From the NCBI RefSeq assembly GCF_000153765.1, contig NZ_DS022294.1, positions 892,304 to 956,303 of the forward strand: a stretch of DNA of 64,000 bases, given 5' to 3'. Both the position numbers and the translations under genes were made by a program. Source of the stretch: Mariprofundus ferrooxydans PV-1. GTDB taxonomy: Bacteria > Pseudomonadota > Zetaproteobacteria > Mariprofundales > Mariprofundaceae. The notes below the pieces were generated by a model, which worked only from the letters and a program-made list of their open reading frames with translations, had not been told where the DNA came from and made no database searches. Shown here one piece after another: positions 29,066 through 37,993 of the stretch (position 1 is its first letter; each line of letters starts with the position of its first letter).

Positions 29066-30501
29066 TCGCTGTTTTTCGACTGGTGAAAGCAGTAGCAGTT
29101 TCTGCCACCATGTTTGGCTCTGTACATGGCATTATCCGCCGCAGTAATTAACAGGTCGCAACTCGTACTATCCTCAGGATAAATCGCAATGCCCATACTC
29201 ATCGTCACCTGGTGACCCGCTCCCACATCCTCATACGGGGCCGAGATGGCTTCGATCAGTTTCCATGCTACCAGTTCAACCGTATCCCGCGTATGTACAT
29301 CATCCAGAATAATCGCGAACTCGTCACCGCCCATGCGTGCCACAGTATCCACTTCGCGTACGTTCGCTCGCAGGCGGTGTGCCGTTTGCACCAGCAGGTT
29401 ATCACCCGCCTGATGGCCCAGGTGATCGTTCACAGCCTTGAATCCATCCAGATCAAGATACATGACGGCAAACTGTTTCTGATGACGCTTTGAGTACGCC
29501 AAGGTCTGACTCAGCCGGTCATGAAACAGAGCTCGATTGGCAAGCCCTGTCAGCGCGTCGAAATGCGCCATCATCATCAGCCTCTCTTCGTAAGCCTTGC
29601 GTTCGCTGATGTCGTAAACAACCCCCTGCAAATAGAGGTCCTGATCATGATCCCGAACCGTAGCGGCAGCATCCTTCACCCAGAGATAGCTGCCATCTTT
29701 TGCATATATCCTGTATTCGGCATGAAAGGGGATCTTCGCATTCAGGCTCTGGTGCACCTCAGAGAGTACCCGCTCACGATCCTCCGGATGAATTTGTTGT
29801 GACCATATTTCCTGATTAGCCAGAAAATCATCCTGTCTATAACCCAGTATATCCTCGACCTGCGGGCTGACAAACAGGATTCGACTGCGATCGAGCGTGG
29901 CGATATAAGTGATGGCGGGAATCTGCTCTACCAACGTGCGGTAGGTGGCTACCGATTTTTCCAGATCAGCCTCGACTCTTCTCTTTTCTGACTGCTGGAT
30001 GGCATTTTCAATGGCAACCGTCATCATGGTTGCCAGCTTTTCCAGCAGGACGACCTCACTGGCGGCAAGCCGGCTTGCCGCGTCGGCAAACAGCAGCAAA
30101 CAGCCGAGAAGATCATGCTCTTTGCCGATGACCGGCACCACAGCCAGCTGCTCTGTTGCCGGAAAACAGTGGCCTGTTTGCTCGGCAAATGCATCCATCT
30201 CATCAGATTCGCGAATCACGAACGAGCGTTGGTTTGCCATCAGCTCGCGCACCCAGCCGGCTTCATCACCAAACCTGCATGGCAGCGGCTGCCGCCGATC
30301 ACCCTTGACGTATTCGGTGAAAGCCAGACAGCCATCCATCATCAGGGCCGCGGCACCAGCATTGGCATCAACCAGTTGCACGGCTGTCAGCATGCCAACC
30401 TGCAAAATAGCAGGAATATCAATCGAGCCATGCATACGGTTGCTGGCGTCAGCAATCAGCGATAACAATGCTGTATGGCTTTGTTGCGCCTGGCTGGACA
30501 T
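29062..30501 (-). CDS. GAF-PAS-GGDEF diguanylate cyclase
   Basis: A 479-residue cytoplasmic signalling protein. Residues 1-150 look like a GAF domain, about 165-305 are a PAS/PAC sensor (FVSPQVEDILGYRQDDFL ... GVVYDISERKAYEER), and 310-479 a GGDEF domain. The active motif MGGDEF is intact (391-395) with an RxxD product-inhibition site (REVD) five residues before it, so c-di-GMP synthesis with feedback is expected. No membrane helix is seen. The frame reaches 30552, but AAGGAGGG upstream of the ATG at 30501 decides the start. The signal sensed is unknown. Confidence 0.92.
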   Translation of the reverse strand: MSSQAQQSHTALLSLIADASNRMHGSIDIPAILQVGMLTAVQLVDANAGAAALMMDGCLAFTEYVKGDRRQPLPCRFGDEAGWVRELMANQRSFVIRESDEMDAFAEQTGHCFPATEQLAVVPVIGKEHDLLGCLLLFADAASRLAASEVVLLEKLATMMTVAIENAIQQSEKRRVEADLEKSVATYRTLVEQIPAITYIATLDRSRILFVSPQVEDILGYRQDDFLANQEIWSQQIHPEDRERVLSEVHQSLNAKIPFHAEYRIYAKDGSYLWVKDAAATVRDHDQDLYLQGVVYDISERKAYEERLMMMAHFDALTGLANRALFHDRLSQTLAYSKRHQKQFAVMYLDLDGFKAVNDHLGHQAGDNLLVQTAHRLRANVREVDTVARMGGDEFAIILDDVHTRDTVELVAWKLIEAISAPYEDVGAGHQVTMSMGIAIYPEDSTSCDLLITAADNAMYRAKHGGRNCYCFHQSKNSD

Positions 30502-30610
30502 ATGCACCCTCCTTCCCCCGCCGAAATCATCAGCATAAACAGAGTAAAGCAATTATCATTCCAAAAAAGGAAACAGGACCAATATCGCCCCTGTATATAC
30601 GACTATATGG

Positions 30611-31834
30611 TCACCCCTGATAACGCAGGGCATCAATGGGCCGCATCATGGAGGCCTTGCGCGCCGGGTAGAGGCCGAAAAAGATGCCGACAGCCACTGA
30701 AACCCCGAAGGCGAGCAGCACAGGCATGGCGGTGATGGCTGTCCAGACATCGAACATCCGCGTGGCGACAAGCGCCAGACCGATGCCGGTCGCAATCCCG
30801 GCCACGCCGCCGGCCATCGTGATAATGACCGATTCAAGCAAAAACTGGGTCAGAATATCCCTGCGGCTGGCTCCGATAGCCATGCGGATGCCGATTTCGC
30901 GGGTGCGCTCGGTTACCGATACCATCATGATATTCATGATACCGATGCCACCGACAAACAGGGAGATCGAAGCAATCGCACCGAGCAGGATGGAGAGCAT
31001 CCCGGTCACCTCCGAGGCCGTTTCGCTCACCTCCGTCATATTGGTAATGCGAAAATCATCCTCGGCGCGGGCATTGAGATGGTGACGCTGACGCAGCAGG
31101 TCATGAATGCTTTGCTCCAGCGGCGTCATATCAGCAGGCGATCTGGCCTGTACCATCACCATCGACACCGTACCCTGAAACTGCGTGCCGAAGAGCTGTC
31201 GTTGTGCAGTAACCAGCGGCACAATGATCATATCATCCTGATTTTGCCCGCCCATGCTCTGGCCCTTGGCATCAAGCAGGCCGATCACCAGAAAAGGTGA
31301 ACGTTGCACGCGAATTGATTTGCCTACCGGATCCTCATCACCGAAGAGCTGACGCGCCACCTCCTGCCCGAGCAACGCCACGCGCACGCCGCTCATCGCC
31401 TCCGAATCCGAAAAGTCACGCCCGGCAACGACCCGCCAGTCGCGGATGCCCAGGTAATCGGCATTGGTACCTGCAGCCGTGGTATTCCAGTTATTGGGGC
31501 CGTATATGATTTGTACCGAACCCATGACGGTCGGCGCAACCAGTGCAGCGCGCGCAAGCTGACTGATAGCCACGGCATCCATGGTTGTCAGTGTGGGCAT
31601 ATTGCCTGCTCCGCCGTGCACGCCCCCCTTTCTTGGTGCGCCGGAACGAATGATCAGCAGGTTTGAGCCCATGGAGGCGATCGAGTCAGACACCTGCTTC
31701 TGCGTGCCCTGACCGATGGCAACCATCAACACGACGGCGGCCACGCCGATCAGAATACCCAGTGCGGTAAGAAATGTACGCAGCCGGTTGGCAGCCATGG
31801 CAGCCAGCGCTTCACCAAGCAGGGAAAGAATCAT
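30611..31834 (-). CDS. macB: MacB-type ABC transporter permease
   Basis: A 407-residue membrane subunit of a tripartite exporter. It has one N-terminal helix (TFLTALGILIGVAAVVLMVAI), a large periplasmic MacB core domain (about 45-245), and three C-terminal helices of the FtsX type (IASISLFVGGIGIMNIMMVS, then TREIGIRMAIGASRRDIL). Here the permease and ATPase are separate genes, unlike E. coli MacB where they are fused. It overlaps the ATPase gene by four bases. Such systems transduce ATP energy to the periplasm to export macrolides, peptides, siderophores or lipids; the substrate cannot be told. Confidence 0.92.
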   Translation of the reverse strand: MILSLLGEALAAMAANRLRTFLTALGILIGVAAVVLMVAIGQGTQKQVSDSIASMGSNLLIIRSGAPRKGGVHGGAGNMPTLTTMDAVAISQLARAALVAPTVMGSVQIIYGPNNWNTTAAGTNADYLGIRDWRVVAGRDFSDSEAMSGVRVALLGQEVARQLFGDEDPVGKSIRVQRSPFLVIGLLDAKGQSMGGQNQDDMIIVPLVTAQRQLFGTQFQGTVSMVMVQARSPADMTPLEQSIHDLLRQRHHLNARAEDDFRITNMTEVSETASEVTGMLSILLGAIASISLFVGGIGIMNIMMVSVTERTREIGIRMAIGASRRDILTQFLLESVIITMAGGVAGIATGIGLALVATRMFDVWTAITAMPVLLAFGVSVAVGIFFGLYPARKASMMRPIDALRYQG

Positions 31835-32544
31835 GCCACCTCCTCTTCGCGAAAGGCGTCCACAGGTCCATCATAGTGAATGCGTCCATCCAGCAGATAG
31901 ACCAGCCGTGAGGCGTAACTGGCCACATTACGGTCGTGGGTGACCAGAACCAGCGTCATGCCGCTGTCGCGGTTGATCTGCTGAAACAGCGTCATGATCT
32001 CACGACCGGTGCGGGTATCAAGGTTGCCTGTCGGCTCATCGGCCAGAATCAACCGGGGTTCGGTGACCAGCGCCCGGGCGATAGCGACGCGTTGTTGCTG
32101 GCCGCCGGAGATACGCGGCGGCAGGGAGTTTAGCCATTCACCTAGCCCTACACGCTCAAGCATGGATGTCGCACGCGCATTGCGGATACCTCGCCCGATG
32201 CGCTGGTAGACGAGTGGCAGCGCAACATTGGCCACGAGCGAGGCGCGAGGCAGGAGATTGAAACCCTGAAACACGAAGCCGATAACCTGACTGCGCACTC
32301 TGGCCAGCTCGTTATCAGGCAGGCTGCCTACATCGTGTCCGTCAAGCAGGTATTGACCGCTGGTTGGCACATCCAGGCAGCCGAGGATATTCATCAGCGT
32401 CGACTTGCCGGAACCCGATGGTCCCATAATGGCGACGAACTCACCCTCCTGAATTTGCAACGACAAAGATTTAAGTACCGGTACCGGGCCGGCATCTGTC
32501 TCATAATCCTTGCCCAGATCACGCAGGGTCAGCAGCTCACTCAT
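31831..32544 (-). CDS. ABC transporter ATPase, MacB/LolD type
   Basis: A 237-residue nucleotide-binding subunit. Walker A is [15 protein letters not shown], the signature [15 protein letters not shown], Walker [13 protein letters not shown], and the switch His is in [11 protein letters not shown]. The sequence belongs to the MacB/LolD/FtsE group of mechanotransmission transporters. It starts 14 bases after the adaptor gene and overlaps the permease gene by four bases. It would drive the permease encoded by the next gene. Confidence 0.94.
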   Translation of the reverse strand: MSELLTLRDLGKDYETDAGPVPVLKSLSLQIQEGEFVAIMGPSGSGKSTLMNILGCLDVPTSGQYLLDGHDVGSLPDNELARVRSQVIGFVFQGFNLLPRASLVANVALPLVYQRIGRGIRNARATSMLERVGLGEWLNSLPPRISGGQQQRVAIARALVTEPRLILADEPTGNLDTRTGREIMTLFQQINRDSGMTLVLVTHDRNVASYASRLVYLLDGRIHYDGPVDAFREEEVA

Positions 32545-32558
32545 ATCAATATCCTGCG

Positions 32559-33728
32559 CTAGCGGATACGTACACGAGCCCGGCGCTTGGCGTCGGCAGG
32601 GGTCGCGACATCAATGACCACCCTGTCACCGCTTTTCAGTGCCCCGGCCAGCACTTCCGTGTCGGTATTATCCGAAGCGCCCAGCTCCAGCCTTACCGGC
32701 CTCAGCCCCTTGTCCCCGGTCAGATAGACTGTGCCGCGTATGCCCTCTGATTTTCCACCGGGTTCGGGCACATGCTCATTTTCAATCACCGTATCGGCCG
32801 CAGGCCGGAAGCGGAGCGCCGCATTGGGCACCTTGAGCACCTTTTTCAGGCGAGCGGTGATGACGCTGACGTAAGCGGTCATGCCGGGCAGCAGCACACC
32901 ATCATCGTTGTTAACGTCGATGACAACGTTATAAGTGACCACATTCTGTTGCGTGGTCGGGTTCAGGCGCAATTGGCGGACCGTGCCTGTGAACTCCCGG
33001 CCCGGAAAGGCATCGACAGTGAATGTCGCCTGCTGTCCCGCCCGTATGCCGCCGATATCGGCCTCGGCAAAACTGGAATCAATCTGCATGCTGGTCAGGC
33101 TCTGGGCAATCTTGAACAGGGTTGGCGTCTGAAACGACGCTGCCACGGTTTGTCCCACATCCACCTCGCGCGACACGACCACGCCGGAAACCGGAGAGCG
33201 GATCACCGTATAACCGAGGTTGATGCGGTCACGCTTTACCTGTGCCATGGCCAGAGCAAGCTGCGCTTGAGCGGCCTTCAGAGCCTGCGTAGCCGTATCG
33301 ACATCCTGAGCAGTAACATACTCCTTTTTGAACAGTGCGCGGCTACGTTTCATGTTCGCACGGGCCAGATCAAGGGAGGCCCTGGCCGAGGCAGCATTGG
33401 CTTCCGATTGTGCCAGCGCCGCTTTCGTCAGCGACTGGTCGAGCTCAAGCAGAACCTGTCCCTCCTTCACCTTGTCATTGAAATCGGCGTGAATCTTCTG
33501 CACTACGCCGGACACCTGAGTACCGACATTGACCAGCGTTACCGGATTAAGCGTGCCATTGGCAGACACGGTTTCAACAAGCCCACCATCCTGCACAGCC
33601 GTTGTTGTATAGCGCTGACTCAGTGGCAACGCTTTCGGCCAGAACATGCTATATGCGCCGGCAGCAAGGAGTATGGCTGCGATGCTGCCAATGACCAGCT
33701 TGCGCCTGAAAAAGTGCATCACACTCAT
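32559..33728 (-). CDS. macA: MacA-type periplasmic adaptor (membrane fusion protein)
   Basis: A 389-residue adaptor. One N-terminal membrane helix (LVIGSIAAILLAAGAYSMF) is followed by the biotinyl-lipoyl half (TQVSGVVQKIHADFNDKVKEGQVLLELD), a long alpha-helical hairpin rich in Ala and Gln (about residues 105-185), the second lipoyl half (SPVSGVVVSREVDVGQTV), and beta-barrel and membrane-proximal domains. It would join the inner-membrane transporter to the TolC-like channel. It lies two bases after tolC, with the ATPase next. Confidence 0.93.
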   Translation of the reverse strand: MSVMHFFRRKLVIGSIAAILLAAGAYSMFWPKALPLSQRYTTTAVQDGGLVETVSANGTLNPVTLVNVGTQVSGVVQKIHADFNDKVKEGQVLLELDQSLTKAALAQSEANAASARASLDLARANMKRSRALFKKEYVTAQDVDTATQALKAAQAQLALAMAQVKRDRINLGYTVIRSPVSGVVVSREVDVGQTVAASFQTPTLFKIAQSLTSMQIDSSFAEADIGGIRAGQQATFTVDAFPGREFTGTVRQLRLNPTTQQNVVTYNVVIDVNNDDGVLLPGMTAYVSVITARLKKVLKVPNAALRFRPAADTVIENEHVPEPGGKSEGIRGTVYLTGDKGLRPVRLELGASDNTDTEVLAGALKSGDRVVIDVATPADAKRRARVRIR

Positions 33729-33730
33729 AA

Positions 33731-35131
33731 TTATTGCTCCATACGGCGAATTTTCTGCAAAGCAGTGAGATCAAGCGCACCGACTGCCTGAGCCAGGGAA
33801 AAACGCGCTGCGTGCCAGTTATAAAGTGCACTGACATGCTGTTGTCGTGCGCTGGCCATGGCGCTCTGTGCCGTCAGCAGATCAAGGATATTGCCCACGC
33901 CTTCGCGGTAACGCCCCAGACTCATGGCCTCCGATTCGGAGGCTGAGGCCAGCAGATCGTCGGATGTGCGCAGTGCCTCTCCCTGAGTCCGCAGGTTCTG
34001 ATAGGCCTGCCAGACCTGTAGCGTAACCTGCTGAGCCAGCTGATCACGCGTAGCGATAGTGTTCTCCAGTTCTGCTTCTGCGGCGAGCGTCTGATAGGTT
34101 GTATTGAAGCCGGTAAAGATAGGGAAGCTGATATTCAGGGCAATACTGCCGCCGCCTGTATTGGCATAATTACCTCCGGCCACGGCGCTACGGGAGTCGG
34201 ACAGCGAGGCGTCGACGCTCAACTGCGGCAGACCTGCCGCACGTACTGATTCAATATTTGCGCCGGAAGCACGAATGCGCGCCTCGGCAGCCGCCAGATC
34301 AGGCCGCTGCTGCTGTGCCTCACGAATCAATTTGCCTACATTATTCTCCAGTACAACATCGGGCCGTGCCGGGGCCGGGTCGGCAAACTCCAGCTTCGCT
34401 GTCGGCGACATCCCCATCGCATTAGCCAGTGTGCCGAAGGCCTTGTTCATCGTACCTTCTGCAGTGATGCGTGTGAGCTTTGCCTGAGCCAGTGCAGTTT
34501 TGGCCTGCAATCGATCTGCCGGGGTGGCTGCGCCGACCTTATAGCGCTCCACGGCGGCCGACAGGCTGGCGCGCGCCGACGCCTCACTGGCGCGGCTTGC
34601 CTCTACGCTGGCACGTGCCGACATCAATGAGAAATAGGCCGTCGCAGCATTAAGGAACACACTTTGCAGAGTCGCATTACCGCTGGCGTTGGCGGCATCA
34701 AGCAGTGCAAGCGCATTGTCGATGCCAGCTTCGCGTCCCCCGAAGTCATAGAGCAGGTAACTGGCAGAGAGCGAGGCGCTCTGCTGATTGCTGACCGAGT
34801 GGACGCTGCCGGTGGCCGAAGCGGCGTGTGTGGCGGCTCCCGACAATGACAGCGTGGGCAGCAACGAAGACTTGCTGGCACCAAGCTGAGCCGCAGCACT
34901 TCTCGCCGCAGCCCAGGCGGCACGTGTCTGCGGGTTATTGCACAAGCTGATCTGGATGACATCGGCCAGGTTGAGTTGTTTCCCTTCGATGTGCTTCTCA
35001 CAGGTTCCGGCATCCGCCGGTGATGGTACCATGGTGTTGACAGAAAACGGATCATCCAGCCCGGCTGCTTCCGCTGACAGCGCAGTCGCAAGCATAGCCA
35101 ACAGGGTAAGGGAACAGAAAAACTTCATCAT
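33731..35131 (-). CDS. tolC: TolC-type outer-membrane efflux channel
   Basis: A 466-residue OEP-family protein with signal peptide (FFCSLTLLAMLATALSAEA). Two repeats of alternating helices and beta strands fit the TolC trimer. Features include LNLADVIQISLCNNPQTRAAWA near the start and a second-repeat RREGVGNILDLLTAQSA-like segment (YREGVGNILDLLTAQ). The open frame reaches 35200, but the upstream part lacks a ribosome site and the signal peptide places the start at the ATG at 35131 (35128 is equally possible). First gene of the exporter operon, so it supplies the exit duct. Confidence 0.93.
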   Translation of the reverse strand: MMKFFCSLTLLAMLATALSAEAAGLDDPFSVNTMVPSPADAGTCEKHIEGKQLNLADVIQISLCNNPQTRAAWAAARSAAAQLGASKSSLLPTLSLSGAATHAASATGSVHSVSNQQSASLSASYLLYDFGGREAGIDNALALLDAANASGNATLQSVFLNAATAYFSLMSARASVEASRASEASARASLSAAVERYKVGAATPADRLQAKTALAQAKLTRITAEGTMNKAFGTLANAMGMSPTAKLEFADPAPARPDVVLENNVGKLIREAQQQRPDLAAAEARIRASGANIESVRAAGLPQLSVDASLSDSRSAVAGGNYANTGGGSIALNISFPIFTGFNTTYQTLAAEAELENTIATRDQLAQQVTLQVWQAYQNLRTQGEALRTSDDLLASASESEAMSLGRYREGVGNILDLLTAQSAMASARQQHVSALYNWHAARFSLAQAVGALDLTALQKIRRMEQ

Positions 35132-35251
35132 CGTCGCGATACGATAACGCAAGCACTTTGCACAGGACACCACCTTTACGTTTCGTTTACATATGCCCAT
35201 GCGCGCTGGGTCATGGCAACACCGATTTCCGCCTGATTACACTGCTATTTA

Positions 35252-35482
35252 TTAGTTGTGCGACTCATCGACATCGTTGCGGGTATCCCTCTTGCGCAAC
35301 ATATGCCCGCGCAGGAACCAGCCCGTGCCGGTACCCACCAACATAAGGAAGAGGAACATCAGTGAACGCGACATATCTATTTTCCAGAATAAAAAGCGCA
35401 ACTCAACCACATCGGTATTCTGAATGATAAATATTGTTGCCAGCACAAACAGTGTAAGGATGGTCAATAGCTTCGGACTCAT
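35252..35482 (-). CDS. LapA-domain small inner-membrane protein
   Basis: A 76-residue protein with two membrane segments: residues 5-20 (LLTILTLFVLATIFI) and about 38-60 (RSLMFLFLMLVGTGTGWFLRG), separated by QNTDVVELRFLFW, the hallmark of the LapA/DUF1049 domain (E. coli LapA, lipopolysaccharide assembly). The charged tail is short. No partner LapB is nearby. It lies upstream of the tolC operon, separated by 120 bases, so may be transcribed with it. Confidence 0.85.
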   Translation of the reverse strand: MSPKLLTILTLFVLATIFIIQNTDVVELRFLFWKIDMSRSLMFLFLMLVGTGTGWFLRGHMLRKRDTRNDVDESHN

Positions 35483-35701
35483 GGCTGCCTCACGTTAGGT
35501 GGCGCTCTTGTACGCCCTCATTTGTCGCTTGTTTCTAGCATAGTAGCGGCAAAATAGCCACACTGACAGGGGCAAATCGATCGCATCAGGCATAAGCCCG
35601 TTAATCATTTCTGCCGGTTGCGTTTGCAGTGATTGGACGCCAAGCTTGGCAAGCGGCATGATACGGAGACTATCTAGCCCGGATTACCTGGATGAGGTGC
35701 C

Positions 35702-36199
35702 ATGACAGCCAAGCCTTGTGTGCAGGATGTAGCGTTTCCTGAATGTGAAAGCAGCCATGTAGGCAGACTGCGTCTGCAGCTCAACTGCAACAGCGACTGT
35801 GTACATGTATTGCGCTCTATCGTCGCTGTGATGAGCGCCCGTGCCGGCATGGATGAGTTGCGCAGCAATCGGGTGGCCATTGCCGTGGATGAACTGTTCG
35901 CCAATATCGCCCGTCATGCCTATGGCGGCAAGCCGGGCCGGGTAGAGTTCGAGAGCCGTATTGTTGACAGAAGTGACGGCTCAGCACTCGTGTTTGATTT
36001 CCGCGATTACGCATCAGTCGGCTGGAATGGTTGCATGCAGGAGGTGGCCGAACGCCACATTGATCACCAGGACCCGTGCCCGGGCGGGCTGGGTCTGCAG
36101 CTGATCTGTTCGGTTGCGGATCATTGTGAACACGTAGTGCTCGATGATGGGAACCACTGGCTGCTGATTTTCAACCTCGGAGAGAAAGATGAACGTTAA
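35702..36199 (+). CDS. RsbW-like anti-sigma factor serine kinase (HATPase_c_2)
   Basis: A 165-residue GHKL-fold ATP-binding protein. The N-box is VAIAVDELFANIARHAYGG, and the glycine-rich lid is in PGGLGLQLICSVADHCEHV. These match the RsbW/SpoIIAB group, which phosphorylates a STAS partner and may hold a sigma factor or other target. The next gene, overlapping by eleven bases, encodes such a STAS protein, so the two form a partner-switching pair. No phosphatase or sigma factor is adjacent, so the output is unknown. Confidence 0.88.
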   Translation: MTAKPCVQDVAFPECESSHVGRLRLQLNCNSDCVHVLRSIVAVMSARAGMDELRSNRVAIAVDELFANIARHAYGGKPGRVEFESRIVDRSDGSALVFDFRDYASVGWNGCMQEVAERHIDHQDPCPGGLGLQLICSVADHCEHVVLDDGNHWLLIFNLGEKDER

Positions 36200-36518
36200 A
36201 CTCACATTCAAACGTGAAGACCGTGACAATCAGGCTGTGCTGCTGCGCGTAAAGGGTGATGTAACGATTCATACCTCGCCGCGCCTGCGTGAAGAGCTAA
36301 AGCCACTGTTTTCCGCCAGCATGAAAGAGGTTCACGTGGCTCTGGATGACGTGGGCTTCATGGACTCATCCGGTATCGCCACGCTGGTTGAAGGATTGCA
36401 GTGGGCACGTATGACCGGCGGCCACTTTGTCCTCTCCGGACTGAGTGAAAATGTACGCGATGTGTTCGAGCTGGCCAAACTGGATACCGTCTTCGACATA
36501 GAGGACAGCACTGCATGA
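36189..36518 (+). CDS. STAS-domain anti-sigma factor antagonist
   Basis: A 109-residue single STAS domain of the SpoIIAA/RsbV kind. The phosphorylation loop reads [15 protein letters not shown], with Ser60/Ser61 as candidate phosphosites. GGAGAGAAAG just before the ATG serves as ribosome site inside the kinase gene. It is likely the substrate of the upstream RsbW-like kinase. Its TGA overlaps the ATG of ubiD, tying a signalling pair to a ubiquinone gene, probably only by transcript sharing. Confidence 0.9.
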   Translation: MNVKLTFKREDRDNQAVLLRVKGDVTIHTSPRLREELKPLFSASMKEVHVALDDVGFMDSSGIATLVEGLQWARMTGGHFVLSGLSENVRDVFELAKLDTVFDIEDSTA

Positions 36519-37975
36519 GCTATCGCGATATGCGAGCCTTTATTGATGATCTGGAAACACGCGGGCTGCTCAGGCGCATTACGACTGAAATCAGCACAGA
36601 ACTCGAAATCACCGAAATTTCTGATCGGGTGCTGCGAGCTGGCGGACCGGCCCTGTTGTTTGAACGGGTAAAGAACCATGACATGCCGGTGCTGACCAAC
36701 CTGTTCGGCACCGCAGAACGCATTGCGCTTGGCATGGGACGTGAGTCTGCCGGAGAACTGCGGGAAATCGGCGAGCTGCTGGCCTACCTGAAAGAGCCGG
36801 AGCCGCCTAAAGGGCTGAAAGATGCCTGGGATAAATTTCCGGTGCTGAAAAAAGTCATGGACATGCAGCCTAAAACGGTGAAAAAAGCACCCTGGCAGGA
36901 GGTTGTGTTCAGCGGCGATGAGGTGGATCTGGATCGCCTGCCCATCCAGACCTGCTGGCCTGAAGATGTCGGGCCGCTGTTGACATGGGGGCTGGTAGTC
37001 ACCAAGGGGCCGAATAAATCCCGCCAGAATCTCGGCATCTACCGACAGCAACAGATCGGCAAGAACAAACTGATTATGCGCTGGCTGAAACACCGTGGTG
37101 GCGCTCAGGATCATCTGGAAGCAAAAAAATCGGGCGCCGACTCGTTCCCCTGTGCTGTCGTGATCGGTGCCGACCCGGCCACGATTCTGGCTGCAGTCAC
37201 ACCCATTCCCGATACCCTATCCGAATACCAGTTTGCCGGGCTGCTGCGCGGCGAAAAGACGGTGTTGACCGATTGTGCCACCGTACCGCTGCAGGTACCG
37301 ACATCCAGCGAAATCGTGCTCGAAGGGCATGTCTCCCTCGGTGAATATGCCGAGGAGGGGCCGTTTGGCGATCATACCGGCTATTACAATGAGACCGAGA
37401 TGTTTCCGGTCTTCACTGTGGAGCGGGTAAGCATGCGCCGTGATGCCATCTACCACTCCACCCATACCGGTAAGCCGCCGGATGAACCGGCCGTGCTGGG
37501 ACTGGCTTTCAATGAGGTATTTGTTCCAATCCTGAGAAAGCAGTTTCCGGAGATCGTTGATTTTTATCTGCCGATGGAGGGCTGCTCCTATCGTGTGGCC
37601 ATTGTCTCTATTCGCAAGGGTTATGCGGGACACGCCAAGCGTGTGATGTTCGGCATCTGGTCCTATCTGCGTCAGTTCATGTACACCAAATTTATTATCG
37701 TCGTCGATGAGGATATTGACTGCCGGGACTGGAAAGAGGTCATCTGGGCCATCTCCACCCGATGTGACCCGGCCCGTGATTTTACCATGGCTGAGCGTAC
37801 ACCGATCGACTATCTGGATTTTGCCTCTCCCGTCGCAGGTCTTGGCTCAAAGGTGGGGATTGATGCCACTAACAAGTGGGCGGGTGAAACCGACCGCGAA
37901 TGGGGCCGTACGATCACGATGCGTGCGGATGTAAAAGCCCGTGTCGATGAGATCTGGCATGAGCTGGATCTATGA
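36515..37975 (+). CDS. ubiD: 4-hydroxy-3-polyprenylbenzoate decarboxylase UbiD
   Basis: A 486-residue prenylated-FMN-dependent decarboxylase acting in ubiquinone synthesis. Typical features are the N-terminal [35 protein letters not shown] and [23 protein letters not shown], and the C-terminal [24 protein letters not shown]. Length and end agree with proteobacterial UbiD. The prenyltransferase UbiX, which makes its cofactor, is not in the window. It overlaps the STAS gene by four bases. Confidence 0.96.
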   Translation: MSYRDMRAFIDDLETRGLLRRITTEISTELEITEISDRVLRAGGPALLFERVKNHDMPVLTNLFGTAERIALGMGRESAGELREIGELLAYLKEPEPPKGLKDAWDKFPVLKKVMDMQPKTVKKAPWQEVVFSGDEVDLDRLPIQTCWPEDVGPLLTWGLVVTKGPNKSRQNLGIYRQQQIGKNKLIMRWLKHRGGAQDHLEAKKSGADSFPCAVVIGADPATILAAVTPIPDTLSEYQFAGLLRGEKTVLTDCATVPLQVPTSSEIVLEGHVSLGEYAEEGPFGDHTGYYNETEMFPVFTVERVSMRRDAIYHSTHTGKPPDEPAVLGLAFNEVFVPILRKQFPEIVDFYLPMEGCSYRVAIVSIRKGYAGHAKRVMFGIWSYLRQFMYTKFIIVVDEDIDCRDWKEVIWAISTRCDPARDFTMAERTPIDYLDFASPVAGLGSKVGIDATNKWAGETDREWGRTITMRADVKARVDEIWHELDL

Positions 37976-37993
37976 TCAGGGCCGGGTGCTGAC

